Shown here one piece after another: positions 27,013 to 36,643 of a DNA stretch of 64,000 nt. The notes under the pieces are model-generated. The model worked only from the letters and a program-made list of their open reading frames with translations. It made no database searches and was not told the DNA's origin. The stretch covers positions 1-64,000 of the forward strand of contig JAHFTQ010000002.1 of NCBI GenBank assembly GCA_023265455.1. The letters run 5' to 3'. Position 1 is the first letter of the stretch. Each line of letters starts with the position of its first letter. Source of the DNA: Parachlamydiales bacterium. GTDB taxonomy: Bacteria; Chlamydiota; Chlamydiia; Chlamydiales; Rhabdochlamydiaceae. A program made the translations under genes and the position numbers.

Positions 27013-28206
27013 CGCCGCAGTTCCTGCAAGGTAGCCTGTCGTCCAAGCATTTTGAAAGTTAAAGCCGCCGGTGATGCCATCGATATCGAGAACCTCACCG
27101 GCAAAGTAGAGGCCCGGGCAGACTTTGCTTTGCATCGTCTTGAAGTCAATTTCTTTGAGGGTAACGCCTCCACAGGTCACAAACTCTTCTTTGTGAGTCG
27201 TCTTCCCTTCAACAGAGTACTTGTCAGCTTGTAACTTTTCAGCTAACGCTTGGATCTCTTTTTTTGCGAGGTTCGCAAGGAGCTTGTCTCCCGAAGAGCC
27301 CGCAAGAGCTTTCCAGAGGTTTTTGGAAAAATAGAAAGGGTTTAGGGCTAGGAGAGTTTTTTGAGGCACCCTTTCTTTGAGCTGCAGCAGCACTTGAAGC
27401 TTTGCGCTGAGGGAGAGATGAGGAACCCAGTCCATCAGACAATCAAATCGGTAGTTCATGGCATGAAGGTCACGCGCTCCCCAGGCGGAGAGTTTTAAAA
27501 TCGCAGGGCCGCTGAACCCAAAATGAGTGATCAGCAGCGGACCTACTTGAACATGGGACGTCCCTGCAATGGAGACTCGGACGGCGGGGGCGGAGATCCC
27601 ACTCAACTCTTTGAGCGGAGAGGTCGGCACATTGAACGTGAAAAGTGATGGGACGGGTGGCTGGAGGGTATGGCCCAGGTGCTGTGCCCAGGCAGTCCCT
27701 TCGGGACTGCTGCCGGTGGCAAGAAGGAGTCGGGAGCAACGAAGTGGAGAGCCTTCTTTGAGATGAATCTCAAAACCGGTCTCTTGTTTGATCACTTTTT
27801 CGACGCGCTGTCGAAAACGGACCTCAATGCCGAGACGTTTAGCCTCTCCTAGTAAACATCCGATAATGGTATCGGAGCGGTCGGTCACGGGAAACATCCG
27901 CCCATCGGGTTCGGTTTTCAGTAAGACTTGGCGGGATTCAAACCAAGCGATGGTGTCGCGTGGTTGAAAACGGGTGAAAGGGCCTAAAAGCTCTTGAGAC
28001 CCCCGAGGGTAATTTTGGATGAGGAGGCGAGGCTCGAAGCAGGCGTGAGTGACATTACACCTCCCACCGCCGGACACTTTGACTTTAGCAAGAGGGACAG
28101 CGGTTTTTTCTAAAACAAGAACTGAAGCTGTAGGGTTTGACTCTCGGGCTGCAAGAGCGGCAAAAATCCCGGCGGCTCCTGCGCCAATCACGATAAGGTC
28201 TTCCAT
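26989..28206 (-). CDS. BaiN/HI0933-family FAD-dependent oxidoreductase
   Basis: The protein is 405 residues. The N-terminal dinucleotide fold is IVIGAGAAGIFAALAARES. KVKVSGGGRCNVTHACFEP and the C-terminal GLYFAGEVLDIDGITGGFNF are the hallmark blocks of the HI0933-like flavoproteins. Their true reaction is not settled in most bacteria. It is adjacent to the TpsA3 stop (no gap), the last gene of the dnaG-TPS chain. Cytoplasmic. Confidence 0.9.
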   Translation of the reverse strand: MEDLIVIGAGAAGIFAALAARESNPTASVLVLEKTAVPLAKVKVSGGGRCNVTHACFEPRLLIQNYPRGSQELLGPFTRFQPRDTIAWFESRQVLLKTEPDGRMFPVTDRSDTIIGCLLGEAKRLGIEVRFRQRVEKVIKQETGFEIHLKEGSPLRCSRLLLATGSSPEGTAWAQHLGHTLQPPVPSLFTFNVPTSPLKELSGISAPAVRVSIAGTSHVQVGPLLITHFGFSGPAILKLSAWGARDLHAMNYRFDCLMDWVPHLSLSAKLQVLLQLKERVPQKTLLALNPFYFSKNLWKALAGSSGDKLLANLAKKEIQALAEKLQADKYSVEGKTTHKEEFVTCGGVTLKEIDFKTMQSKVCPGLYFAGEVLDIDGITGGFNFQNAWTTGYLAGTAALSIHGRR

Positions 28207-30282
28207 CTAATTGGACTTATAATAAATGGGAGCTCTACGGGGAGTTAGCATGAGACTATGAATGAACCCTCCAGGGATCACATGAAATAGATCAGGCATG
28301 AGTGACATCAATTGCTCTTCTTCTGCAAACACTTCTTCGATCAAAAGGTATTGTACCTCATGTCCATGAAAAATCAAACGAGGAGGGGGATTTTTAGCAT
28401 AGACGTGGGGATAGCCGTCAGCAGAATTGCCATCAAGATAAGCCATCGATTTCGCGCCAACATATAAACGGCCTTGCGTAGTCACGTGAATAGGGAGTTC
28501 ATCCGATCCGATCATTCCGTGCTTAGCATTGAGGATCACATCGCCCTCAGATACGATGGCGTCTTTACTAGAGTAATGAATATCACGATCGGCTTCCATG
28601 AAAATAGAACCTGCCTCGGCAATTTTCCCTCCTAATATGATTTCACGACCTTGGATGCGAAGTTCGCCTAGCTTACCGAGCATCTGATTGGTTTTGACAC
28701 TCCCTTGGCCCGCGTTGACAGTAATGGGTTGCCGGTGATCTCCTAAAATGACGGGAAGCTCAATCCCCCCTTTCTTTCCCTCAAAAAAAACTTGCGCGTG
28801 CGGCTCCATTTGGAGATTGCAATCCGCTGCAAACGTCATCGGTTGACTATCAGAGAGAAAAGTCGCCGTTTTGCCCTCTCTCAGAAAAATCTGAACGTTA
28901 TTCCACGTTTGTTGATTAGCGTGCACTGTCGCAGTCTCGTGCAGATATAATGAGCTATTTTTGATATTGAGATGCTGGACCCCTGCTTGGTTTTTATTTC
29001 CCACATTCGGCATTAAAAGCTTGCCAGTCTCGATGATTTTCAGTTCGCCAAGCGGCCCTCTACCCCCTATCTCTTTTTGAAAATCTAGTGTCCCTTTTCC
29101 ATTTTTGATTTCCAAAAGGCGAGTTGGATGATCAGCATCTAATCTTCCTGTAAAAGTGATTTTTCCCCCACTACTATGCCCTCCGATGATTTTCACCTGA
29201 TTGTCTATAAGCACATCACCTTTAAATGTGATATCTTTATTGCTTGTACTCACATCACCACCCAGATAAATTTGGCTGGCCTCATAAACTACGGGTGCCA
29301 TTCTTGCATTGACTAAGCTATTTTGGTCGATCGTTTTTGCAGTGAACGACAAAGACTTAAAAGGCCCTATCACAGGACTATCTAAAACGAGGTCTGCTGC
29401 TCTGAAAGCGACTTCAGCGCCCCCAGCCTCAAACTTTCCACCTTGCCAATGCAGCTTGTGCTCAGCTTCCAAGGTGATCTTATTTTTGGCTGCGATGTTT
29501 CCCACTAACCTTACAACGCCGTTTTCTTTTTGGATTGAAGAGGCTTCAATGAGACCATTCACATTGACAACACTGCGGATCAGCTCACTTGCGACCCTCA
29601 ACTTGACATGGACATCGCCTTGGAGTGCCGACAGCTGACCTCCTTGCTCAATAAATCCTGTCTTAAGGGGCACATCAATTGCAAAAGAGATTAGATGGTC
29701 GCCCTCGAAATCTAACGTGATGAGCTCTCCACCCAAGAAGGCGATGTGATCGGCACGCGCTGTGATAACTCCCGAGTTCACGATCTGAGGGGCCATGAAA
29801 ATGACTTGTTCTGCGGAAATATTTCCCTGGTTGATGATGACACTATCTTGCGAGCTTGACTGAAGAAAAAAACGAGATTTACCCTTGATAAAGTCTTCAT
29901 CCTTGATGTCGAGGGTTGATGCAACCAATGAGCCTGCGCGGACTTGAGCCGTCTCCCGAAAAACAATGCTCGCGGGGTTCACCAAGAGAAGACGGCCATT
30001 AGCCTCCAAAATCCCTTCGATCAGCGACGGCTGGCCTCCAGTAACACGGCAAAGAACGGATGATCGATGATGAGGTTGAACAAACCTGACGGTCTCGTCT
30101 TTGGCAATGTTAAATTTTTTAAAATTGATCGCTGTTTTATCGGGAGCATGGATCACTTGAGTTTTAGAGTCTGGATACTCAAAAGTAGGATCGCCAGCAA
30201 CTGCGACGGGATTTTCCCCATGCCCAACAAGTTGCCCACTTAAAAAAGCTAAAGGGATCACCCACTTCAGAGAATATTCCAT
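28207..30282 (-). CDS. TpsA-type exoprotein of locus 2 (691 aa)
   Basis: An N-terminal signal peptide (MEYSLKWVIPLAFLSGQLVG) is followed by a TPS domain: DKTAINFKKFNIAKDETVRF and LLLVNPASIVFRETAQV, where NPAS replaces NPNG. The remaining sequence consists of short strands with asparagine, glycine and charged residues, less glycine-rich than the locus 1 proteins. The C-terminus is LTPRRAPIYYKSN, without a cysteine pair. The start overlaps the TpsB2 end by 16 nt, so transporter and substrate are translationally coupled. Confidence 0.82.
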   Translation of the reverse strand: MEYSLKWVIPLAFLSGQLVGHGENPVAVAGDPTFEYPDSKTQVIHAPDKTAINFKKFNIAKDETVRFVQPHHRSSVLCRVTGGQPSLIEGILEANGRLLLVNPASIVFRETAQVRAGSLVASTLDIKDEDFIKGKSRFFLQSSSQDSVIINQGNISAEQVIFMAPQIVNSGVITARADHIAFLGGELITLDFEGDHLISFAIDVPLKTGFIEQGGQLSALQGDVHVKLRVASELIRSVVNVNGLIEASSIQKENGVVRLVGNIAAKNKITLEAEHKLHWQGGKFEAGGAEVAFRAADLVLDSPVIGPFKSLSFTAKTIDQNSLVNARMAPVVYEASQIYLGGDVSTSNKDITFKGDVLIDNQVKIIGGHSSGGKITFTGRLDADHPTRLLEIKNGKGTLDFQKEIGGRGPLGELKIIETGKLLMPNVGNKNQAGVQHLNIKNSSLYLHETATVHANQQTWNNVQIFLREGKTATFLSDSQPMTFAADCNLQMEPHAQVFFEGKKGGIELPVILGDHRQPITVNAGQGSVKTNQMLGKLGELRIQGREIILGGKIAEAGSIFMEADRDIHYSSKDAIVSEGDVILNAKHGMIGSDELPIHVTTQGRLYVGAKSMAYLDGNSADGYPHVYAKNPPPRLIFHGHEVQYLLIEEVFAEEEQLMSLMPDLFHVIPGGFIHSLMLTPRRAPIYYKSN

Positions 30283-32003
30283 GCGACCCTAAAATAGGCA
30301 ATCGTTTCAGAGGAGCGGTGTTGATCGGTCAAAGGATAGCCTACATCGAAGCTCCATTCGAACTTCCAAGGACCGTATAAACGAGCGCCAAGACCTACAG
30401 ACGTTAAAACAGCGCGATCAAAATGGACTCTCTCCCGAACGTTTTTACCACGTTTTACACCAATTTCACGTAAAATGTCTTGTCCATGAGAAAATGTCTG
30501 TCCATGGTCACAAAAACCGACGAATTGAAGAAACTCTCCCCAGGTGGTTTGCGTCCAAGGGATCTTTCTATTTCTGAGAAAAGGAGGGGGAAATCTCAGT
30601 TCAAAATTGGCGTAAAATCCATGATCTCCAATCCCTGATGCCAATTGATATCCTCTAACTGTATCGACACCGCCAATATAAATTTGCTCAGGAAGAGGAA
30701 GTTTATAAAAGCTATACTGCATTTGGGTGTTGAAAAACAAAAAACAGTTCCAGGGAAGCTTTTGGAGCCGTTGCCATTTCCCATTCAGCTTGACAAAGCG
30801 TCCCCCTGCTTGAACGCGACTATCGTGTTTGTCATGCACAGGCGCACCTCCCAAAAAATTAGGAATCCCTATCCCAGTAGAGACCTGAAAAAGGTTTCTT
30901 CCCTTCCATCCATCGATATAATCGATTTGCACACCTCCTGTCAAAACCCTTAGCTTGTCATAAGACGACTGGATTCCATTTCCGAAGTTTTGAATTTGCT
31001 TATAATCAAACGCTGTGAAGACATCGGTATTTAACCGACGCGTGCGATGAAGAGCCTGAGAAAACTTTAAAGTGGCAATGTGGGAGCGACCCGTATATCT
31101 CGTCTTATCGACTTTATCCGTCTTGAAATTGGCATACAGATATGAAAGATCAAACGCGCTGCCATAGGTGTTGATCGGAATATGGTAGACTCCATTTGTA
31201 AAATCGAGACTCGGGATCGGGGAGCCGACAACCTCTACTAGGGTTAACTTATCCCCATCTAGAATCATATTGCCCCAATCAAAACGGACTCCCGTCCGGT
31301 GAGGTGACGTATGATCCGATCCAAAATTGTTATGATCTGCCATGAGATGGATAGGCCGGTGATCTTTGACATGCACAATTAGATCCGCCGTTCCAAATGC
31401 CGATCCTTTTTTAAAAACTGCTCCTACATCCAGATCTGAATTTTCATCTAGCAAAAGAAGCGCTTTGATGATGTCGTCGTAATTGATGGGCTTACCTTGG
31501 TATTTTTCAAAATAACGGGCAATAAACTTTGCCCCATAATACCGATTGCCGATCACAGAGACTTCACCTAGACTCCCCTCAATGATCTCAATCTTCAGCG
31601 TCCCCTCTCGAATCTCTTGTGGAGGCGCATAGGCCCGAGCTAAAAAATATCCCTTCCTTGCATATTTCGATTGAATTGTCTCACAGAGCTGCCCAATCTC
31701 TTGCATCGACAGCTCTTGCCCTAGAAATTTCTCTGTGATGCGCGTGAGTATCCTTGTAGAGACCACCGTATTGCCAGAGAACTCGATCTTCCGAACCAAT
31801 ACCCTTTCGCCGCCCAACTCAAGTTTTTTCTCAGGAATATCGATTTCCAAAAGAGGCACTGGCTTTTGCGCTTCTACCTCTTGCCCTTCATACTCTTGCT
31901 CAATCTGCCGCTCAACAACACCCGCTGGTGGAACAGGCTGATTGGCGGCCGCTCCCAAAGACAAAGATCCTAATAACCCAATGATGATTTTAATAGGCGA
32001 CAT
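30267..32003 (-). CDS. TpsB outer-membrane transporter of locus 2
   Basis: The ATG at 32003 gives a signal peptide (MSPIKIIIGLLGSLSLGAAA) and 578 residues; a GTG 18 nt upstream is the alternative. A Pro/Glu-rich linker leads into two POTRA modules (VRKIEFSGNTVVSTRIL; TLKIEIIEGSLGEVSVIGN). A barrel with IGGVDTVRGYQLASG, the conserved Omp85 loop, follows. The start lies inside the end of the upstream glycosyltransferase gene (14-nt overlap). Dedicated partner of the TpsA encoded next. Confidence 0.9.
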   Translation of the reverse strand: MSPIKIIIGLLGSLSLGAAANQPVPPAGVVERQIEQEYEGQEVEAQKPVPLLEIDIPEKKLELGGERVLVRKIEFSGNTVVSTRILTRITEKFLGQELSMQEIGQLCETIQSKYARKGYFLARAYAPPQEIREGTLKIEIIEGSLGEVSVIGNRYYGAKFIARYFEKYQGKPINYDDIIKALLLLDENSDLDVGAVFKKGSAFGTADLIVHVKDHRPIHLMADHNNFGSDHTSPHRTGVRFDWGNMILDGDKLTLVEVVGSPIPSLDFTNGVYHIPINTYGSAFDLSYLYANFKTDKVDKTRYTGRSHIATLKFSQALHRTRRLNTDVFTAFDYKQIQNFGNGIQSSYDKLRVLTGGVQIDYIDGWKGRNLFQVSTGIGIPNFLGGAPVHDKHDSRVQAGGRFVKLNGKWQRLQKLPWNCFLFFNTQMQYSFYKLPLPEQIYIGGVDTVRGYQLASGIGDHGFYANFELRFPPPFLRNRKIPWTQTTWGEFLQFVGFCDHGQTFSHGQDILREIGVKRGKNVRERVHFDRAVLTSVGLGARLYGPWKFEWSFDVGYPLTDQHRSSETIAYFRVAWNIL

Positions 32004-32772
32004 GATGTTTCCAAAAAGCACAGCAAAAGATTTTCCATGAAAACCGCATCAGTCTGAGCGCATTTTCTATCAACCAGCCCAGGAGATAAAGCGAGGGACC
32101 AAAATGGACAAGGGAAATCCAAAACGTCTCTAGCCACTGATGAAAAATCCACTTAGAAGAAGGCTTTCGGTATTCATAATCGGTCATGATACGACGAACG
32201 AAAGCCTTGCGGAGTGTCGGCGCTTTGAAATAGCGACAAATTAAATCATATCCCCCTTGAATAGTATATTTTTCCTGAAATCCTCCTAGCATCAACAAGG
32301 AGTCTTTTCTCAGCCAAAAAGGCTGCAAACTTGTCGGCAAATGAGCTCTTTTTAAATCACAAAGCTGCAAAGGGTCTGTATCCACCGTCGGCTGCCCAAA
32401 ACTATGCCGAATCATCCAAGCCGTATTCAATAAATCTGGGAAATCGTGTGCATGGATCATTTTTTTCATAAACGCAAGCGTCTTTTTCGCGATATAAAAC
32501 TCACCCGGATTTAGAAAGTGGATATACATTCCTTTTGCCAGGGCTAGAGCCTCGTTGAACATCGCGAAAGGGTTAAGGCTTTTGGCACGGAGCACTGTGA
32601 CATGTTCCAAAGGCAAATGTTGCAAAGAAGCCCCCTCTTTTGTCCCATCGATAATGATCACTTCAAAGGGAACACCGCCCTCTTGAATCATCAAACTGTC
32701 CAATGTAAACGGAAACAAATAAGAATGCCTGTCGGTCAGAGCAATTATTACCGAAAAAAACAGCGTGTTCAA
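31990..32772 (-). CDS. family 2-like glycosyltransferase
   Basis: The protein is 260 residues. The start LFFSVIIALTDRHSYLFPFT, then FEVIIIDGTKEGA, then GMYIHFLNPGEFY follow the GT2 GT-A layout, with the DxD replaced by NPGE. The last 60 residues contain a hydrophobic segment (LVHFGPSLYLLGWLIENAL) and an aromatic, basic tail suggesting membrane association. It forms ATGA with dnaG upstream and overlaps tpsB2 downstream, hinting that it could glycosylate an envelope component or the exoprotein (inference). Confidence 0.7.
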   Translation of the reverse strand: MNTLFFSVIIALTDRHSYLFPFTLDSLMIQEGGVPFEVIIIDGTKEGASLQHLPLEHVTVLRAKSLNPFAMFNEALALAKGMYIHFLNPGEFYIAKKTLAFMKKMIHAHDFPDLLNTAWMIRHSFGQPTVDTDPLQLCDLKRAHLPTSLQPFWLRKDSLLMLGGFQEKYTIQGGYDLICRYFKAPTLRKAFVRRIMTDYEYRKPSSKWIFHQWLETFWISLVHFGPSLYLLGWLIENALRLMRFSWKIFCCAFWKHHVAY

Positions 32773-34544
32773 GGTACTACCACCTCAGGAACCCGGCGCT
32801 TGAGCTGATCAAACTGCTTAGCCAGTTCAAGAGCCTCTTCCTCATTTAATTTTCCACTGTGAAGCTGAAGCTTAATATTTTCCCGCTCTTCCATCCAGTT
32901 TCTTTGAAGTATACGCTGGATCGTGAGAACAAGCGACTCTTCAATTTTTTCTATTTGAATTTTGCGACTCAGCATTTCCTGCATGAGGTCCCCTTCATCT
33001 TCTTTTTCAAGTCCAGCAGCAAAAGTGAGTAAATCCGTTTGAGCTCCCGCTTCGTAGGCCTCTAGAAAAAGTTGATAAAGCCGCTGGCAGACACTCACTC
33101 TCAACTGATCAGGCACAAGGTTGGCTTTAACAATTGGCATCAACTTCTGAAGTTTTTCCCCTGCCATGAAAAGAAGTCTCAAAAGATCCGCCTCTAAAAT
33201 TTTATCAGGATCGATTCCTTCGGCTGTCAGACGCCCTGGCCTTCTCACCACCACCGGCTGAAGCACACCGATCCCAATCAGATCCTCTGGCACTTGGACA
33301 AGCTCTGCTAGTCTTTTCAGGCTCTCATGAACCATCACCGGATGTTCCCAAGCACGGATTTTTTCAACAATGTGCTGAGTTAAGTTGTTTTTCCCCGAAG
33401 GAGAATCGAGCTTGATCGTTTGGGACATCTTCTCAACTAAAAACGTGAGATAATCGGTCGGCTGCTCTAGCAAAGCTGTGAACTCACTCGGGCCCTTTTC
33501 TCGCAGCAACGTGTCAGGATCTTGCCCTGCAGGAAGCTTGATCACACCGACTTCGATTCCCTTTTTTTGAAAAAAATCTCCAATCTTCACCGCGGCATCT
33601 TGCCCCGCAAGATCACCATCTAGCGCCAGATAGACCGTCTCTACACCGAGGTTAATCAATTCCCTCACATGCCCTTCCCCAAATGCCGTCCCCTGCCCTG
33701 CGACCGTAAAATCAAACCCCGCTCCGATCAGCCGAAGGCAATCAATTTGCCCCTCGACGATCAGCGCTTTTTTCTCTTTGGTAATCCTCTTACGAGAGTA
33801 ACTGAGTCCAAATAGCACCTGTGACTTTTTAAAAAGAGGAGTCTCTGGCGTATTGATGTATTTGCCTCCAAACGTCTCCTCTTTGAACTTCCTCCCCGAA
33901 AAGCCGATGACAGAGCCCATCCCATCCCGAATCGGAAACATAATCCTATCTGAAAAAAAATCTCTCCTAGCCTCCCCCTCTCCTACCACAAGAAGCCCTG
34001 CCGCCTGCAACACTTGATCCGAAAGCTCTTTGCTTTTTAAAAACTTATAAAGAGGACTCTTATAGCGCGGCGCAAAACCGACTTCAAACCGCCGAATGAA
34101 ATCGAGATCGATTCCTCGTTTATACAGGTACTCAAGCGCCTGATGCCCCTCTTCCGTCTGCAAAAGCATAAAATGATAAAAACGACATGCTAGCTGCACC
34201 GCCTCCTTCAGAAGCGTCTTGGAGGGCCCTGTCGGTTCACTCCCCTCTTCCTTCTCCAGAACAACCCCAAACCGCTCTGCCAAACTTTCGACAGCCTCCA
34301 TGAACCCCATCTTCAGATGGTTCATTAAAAAACCGATCGCATCTCCGTGAGCTCCGCACCCAAAACAATGGTAATGCGTATCTCCCTTATGCATCATAAA
34401 TGAGGGTGTCTTCTCTTCATGAAACGGACATAGCGCCTTAAACGAAGCCCCCGCTCTTTTTAGATCGATATGAGCGCCCACAACTTCAGCCAAATCAATC
34501 CTTTGGCGTAAAAGATCCAGGCTGTCTTTTGTATACAGGGGCAT
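32769..34544 (-). CDS. dnaG: DNA primase
   Basis: Synthesises RNA primers for replication. At 591 residues it is normal. The CHC2 zinc domain is seen as CPFHEEKTPSF and YHCFGCGAHGDAI. The TOPRIM catalytic residues lie in ALIVEGQIDCL and YLALDGDLAGQDAA. A C-terminal helicase-binding region follows. The start gives MPLYTKDSLDLLRQRIDLAE, a typical N-terminus. It is the first gene of a chain that continues into GT2, TpsB2, TpsA3 and a flavoprotein. Confidence 0.96.
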   Translation of the reverse strand: MPLYTKDSLDLLRQRIDLAEVVGAHIDLKRAGASFKALCPFHEEKTPSFMMHKGDTHYHCFGCGAHGDAIGFLMNHLKMGFMEAVESLAERFGVVLEKEEGSEPTGPSKTLLKEAVQLACRFYHFMLLQTEEGHQALEYLYKRGIDLDFIRRFEVGFAPRYKSPLYKFLKSKELSDQVLQAAGLLVVGEGEARRDFFSDRIMFPIRDGMGSVIGFSGRKFKEETFGGKYINTPETPLFKKSQVLFGLSYSRKRITKEKKALIVEGQIDCLRLIGAGFDFTVAGQGTAFGEGHVRELINLGVETVYLALDGDLAGQDAAVKIGDFFQKKGIEVGVIKLPAGQDPDTLLREKGPSEFTALLEQPTDYLTFLVEKMSQTIKLDSPSGKNNLTQHIVEKIRAWEHPVMVHESLKRLAELVQVPEDLIGIGVLQPVVVRRPGRLTAEGIDPDKILEADLLRLLFMAGEKLQKLMPIVKANLVPDQLRVSVCQRLYQLFLEAYEAGAQTDLLTFAAGLEKEDEGDLMQEMLSRKIQIEKIEESLVLTIQRILQRNWMEERENIKLQLHSGKLNEEEALELAKQFDQLKRRVPEVVVP

Positions 34545-34577
34545 GAAAACCAGAATAAATCATCCCCATTTATTGGG

Positions 34578-35000
34578 CTAGACCGAGTTTGAACGCGGCA
34601 TCATCCACTGAATGGTCTTGTCACAAACAGTGATAATTGTCCGTGTTGAGTAGTAAAGCCCTAAAGCCTCTAAAACAGGTGGCGTTCGCAGATGGAAGCG
34701 TTGTCCTAAAGATCTCAAAGCTAGAATTGTTAAAGCGGCTGTAAGGTTGGAAAGCACACCAGTTTGTTGTGCTGCTAACAAGAGCTTCTTTGCTCTTTCA
34801 TCACTAGGGGTTTCTTTAAATATAGGCTCTCCCAAATAAATCCAAAAGCCACCACTCACTACCAACGAAAATATATGAGTACACATGATCGTAGTTGATG
34901 CAATTTTTGGATCAACTGACGGGATGAAATGTCTGCTAGTGCAGTATGAGAAAACGCTTCCGATACACCAACCCATAACACCAGGATAAATAGCAGCCAT
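34578..35000 (-). CDS. hypothetical membrane protein (140 aa)
   Basis: The start at 35000 has GGAG 9 nt upstream. Hydrophobic stretches occur near residues 1-20 (IYPGVMGWCIGSVF), 35-60 (TTIMCTHIFSLVVSGGFWIY) and 80-98 (GVLSNLTAALTILALRSLG), so three weak membrane segments are likely. No family is recognised. It lies 33 nt before dnaG but shares no overlap with it. Could be an inclusion-membrane-like protein; unproven. Confidence 0.5.
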   Translation of the reverse strand: MAAIYPGVMGWCIGSVFSYCTSRHFIPSVDPKIASTTIMCTHIFSLVVSGGFWIYLGEPIFKETPSDERAKKLLLAAQQTGVLSNLTAALTILALRSLGQRFHLRTPPVLEALGLYYSTRTIITVCDKTIQWMMPRSNSV

Positions 35001-35108
35001 AAACTCAATACTCCATTTTAAAGTTGAAAGGAGTATAGCAGCCCTTTGGATTTTCCCGAATAGATTTTTTTAAATTAAAAAATATTTTTTACGATCAAAT
35101 ATTGATAA

Positions 35109-35142
35109 AAAGGTCCACACTTATGCTTTTCTGTAGACCTTT
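35109..35142 (-). terminator. rho-independent terminator downstream of the ImmA/PIN-like genes
   Basis: The minus strand has AAAGGTCTAC, a 14-nt loop, then GTGGACCTTT followed by TTATC and further Ts. The 10-bp stem contains one G-U pair. It lies 19 nt past the stop of the small gene at 35161. Confidence 0.7.
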
Positions 35143-35160
35143 CTATCACATTTGAATAAG

Positions 35161-35490
35161 TCATCGCGCTTTAACCCATAAATTCTGTTCGCTTAGTCCC
35201 TCTGCGACATTTTTTTGAAACCATGCCTTTGTAAATTGTGTTGAAAGTTTTTTTTGGCTTGCTGGATTACTGATATTCTTTAAAAGTTCTTCTACCGACA
35301 CTCCTTTATAACCTATTCCAAGTATCCCCAGAGCTTTAACTGCTGCCTTATCAGCAGTGGTAAAAAAATAGTCTTTATATTTTTTTGAGATAAGAATCGC
35401 CAAAGCCTCTTTTTCCCCCGCATCAATCGCAAGCATAAAGTCCTTTGAGAGCTTGTCGTTCAATGCCGCATAATTCGATTTCTTTGTCAT
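35161..35490 (-). CDS. small PIN-like protein coupled to the ImmA/IrrE gene
   Basis: The protein is 109 residues and overlaps the upstream ImmA/IrrE gene by 68 nt. GEKEALAILISKKYKDYFFT, then TADKAAVKALGILGI, then VSVEELLKN resembles the C-terminal half of PIN-type proteins (a Glu-Ala helix, an acidic pair, then a helix and strand). The first half of a PIN domain is short or missing, so assignment is tentative. Pairs of an XRE-ImmA/IrrE protein with a small downstream protein are predicted toxin-antitoxin-like modules. Confidence 0.45.
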   Translation of the reverse strand: MTKKSNYAALNDKLSKDFMLAIDAGEKEALAILISKKYKDYFFTTADKAAVKALGILGIGYKGVSVEELLKNISNPASQKKLSTQFTKAWFQKNVAEGLSEQNLWVKAR

Positions 35491-36589
35491 TCGTCAGATA
35501 AAACCCTTTTTCTGATAGATATTGATCGACTTCCCGCAGTTTAATACCCAACATTTGAGCTAAGCGACTTTTAGAAAGACGTCCCTTTTCATAAGCCAGA
35601 TAGGCAAAGCGCATGAATCGATTTCCCAATGGTTGGAATGATTCAAAAGCTTGTTTAAATATAGAACGATCAAGCTCTTTAAATTCTTTATCGGCAAGAG
35701 CTTTATCGACTGCTTTACGGTCAATAAATCGTAAATAGCATAACCGCCATAGCATAGCTTGTTTAGAAACATGATATTTCATCGCTAAAGCCACAATGAG
35801 AGAGTAGGTGATCTTATAACCGCGAATATCTAGATCAATCATTTGGGATGGCATAAGTAGCGCTGCTGCAAAGGCATCGGCTAGTTTTTCGTTTTTACGA
35901 AATAAAGCCTTATCGGATTGTGTTTGCTCAATGAGTGTAGGACTCCAAGTAATGAGATGAAAGAGTTCATGAGCTAGGTTAAATCCCTGTCTCCAAGGAA
36001 CCTCTTTCTCATTGAGCACAACAATTGTGCCAGATTCATTACGACTACAAGCAGCAGAGCCGTTACATAATGGCCGACTTAATAACAGCACACCGTAGTC
36101 TTCTTCAAGACAATTTGCCAGAGAATCGGCAGGATAGTCGCCAAGATGGAATTCCCGGTGAATTTTATCAGCTAACTGGTTAGCCCAATCGGTATCAACA
36201 GATGCAATATCACAAGGTTCTTGAGGGAGCTGCTTGGATGAAGAAGAGTGTTGCGTTAGCCTTTCCACCAGACGATAATCTTGATATTGCTGGAGGATAG
36301 TTTGCTCTTCGAGTGCAACGGTGTTGGGATCTTCGGATTTTTTTCGCCACAATATCACGGGATGAGCTGCAATACCCTGAGTGTCTTCACGATATAACGC
36401 CTCAGGAGAAACTTTCAAAATATCAGCTAGCTTGAGAAGTTCCCAAGTTTTGATGTCTTGGGTCCCGTTTTCGATAGCTACGATAGAAGCGTGACTTTTC
36501 CAGCCCATAAGTCTTGCTAATTCTTGTTGTGATAGATGGCAGTTTTCACGAGCTTCTTTGATTTTTTTAGCTATAAATTCCCGTTTCAT
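35423..36589 (-). CDS. XRE-family regulator fused to ImmA/IrrE metallopeptidase
   Basis: The start at 36589 (or the ATG at 36595) follows GGGAGA; the upstream frame to 36679 is probably untranslated. Residues 1-65 are a Cro/CI-type helix-turn-helix (LSQQELARLMGWKSHASIVA, then IENGTQDIKTWELLKLADIL). The middle carries the zinc metallopeptidase motif HELFH in FNLAHELFHLITW, with a downstream acidic helix (KNEKLADAFAAALLMP) holding the third ligand. ImmA/IrrE proteins cleave repressors to activate mobile or stress genes. About 388 residues. It overlaps the small PIN-like gene. Accessory, probably mobile-element derived. Confidence 0.8.
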   Translation of the reverse strand: MKREFIAKKIKEARENCHLSQQELARLMGWKSHASIVAIENGTQDIKTWELLKLADILKVSPEALYREDTQGIAAHPVILWRKKSEDPNTVALEEQTILQQYQDYRLVERLTQHSSSSKQLPQEPCDIASVDTDWANQLADKIHREFHLGDYPADSLANCLEEDYGVLLLSRPLCNGSAACSRNESGTIVVLNEKEVPWRQGFNLAHELFHLITWSPTLIEQTQSDKALFRKNEKLADAFAAALLMPSQMIDLDIRGYKITYSLIVALAMKYHVSKQAMLWRLCYLRFIDRKAVDKALADKEFKELDRSIFKQAFESFQPLGNRFMRFAYLAYEKGRLSKSRLAQMLGIKLREVDQYLSEKGFYLTNDKEIELCGIERQALKGLYACD

Positions 36590-36643
36590 AGTCATATTCT
36601 CCCACATTATCTTATTTAATTGATAGCATTTTTGATTGTTTTT

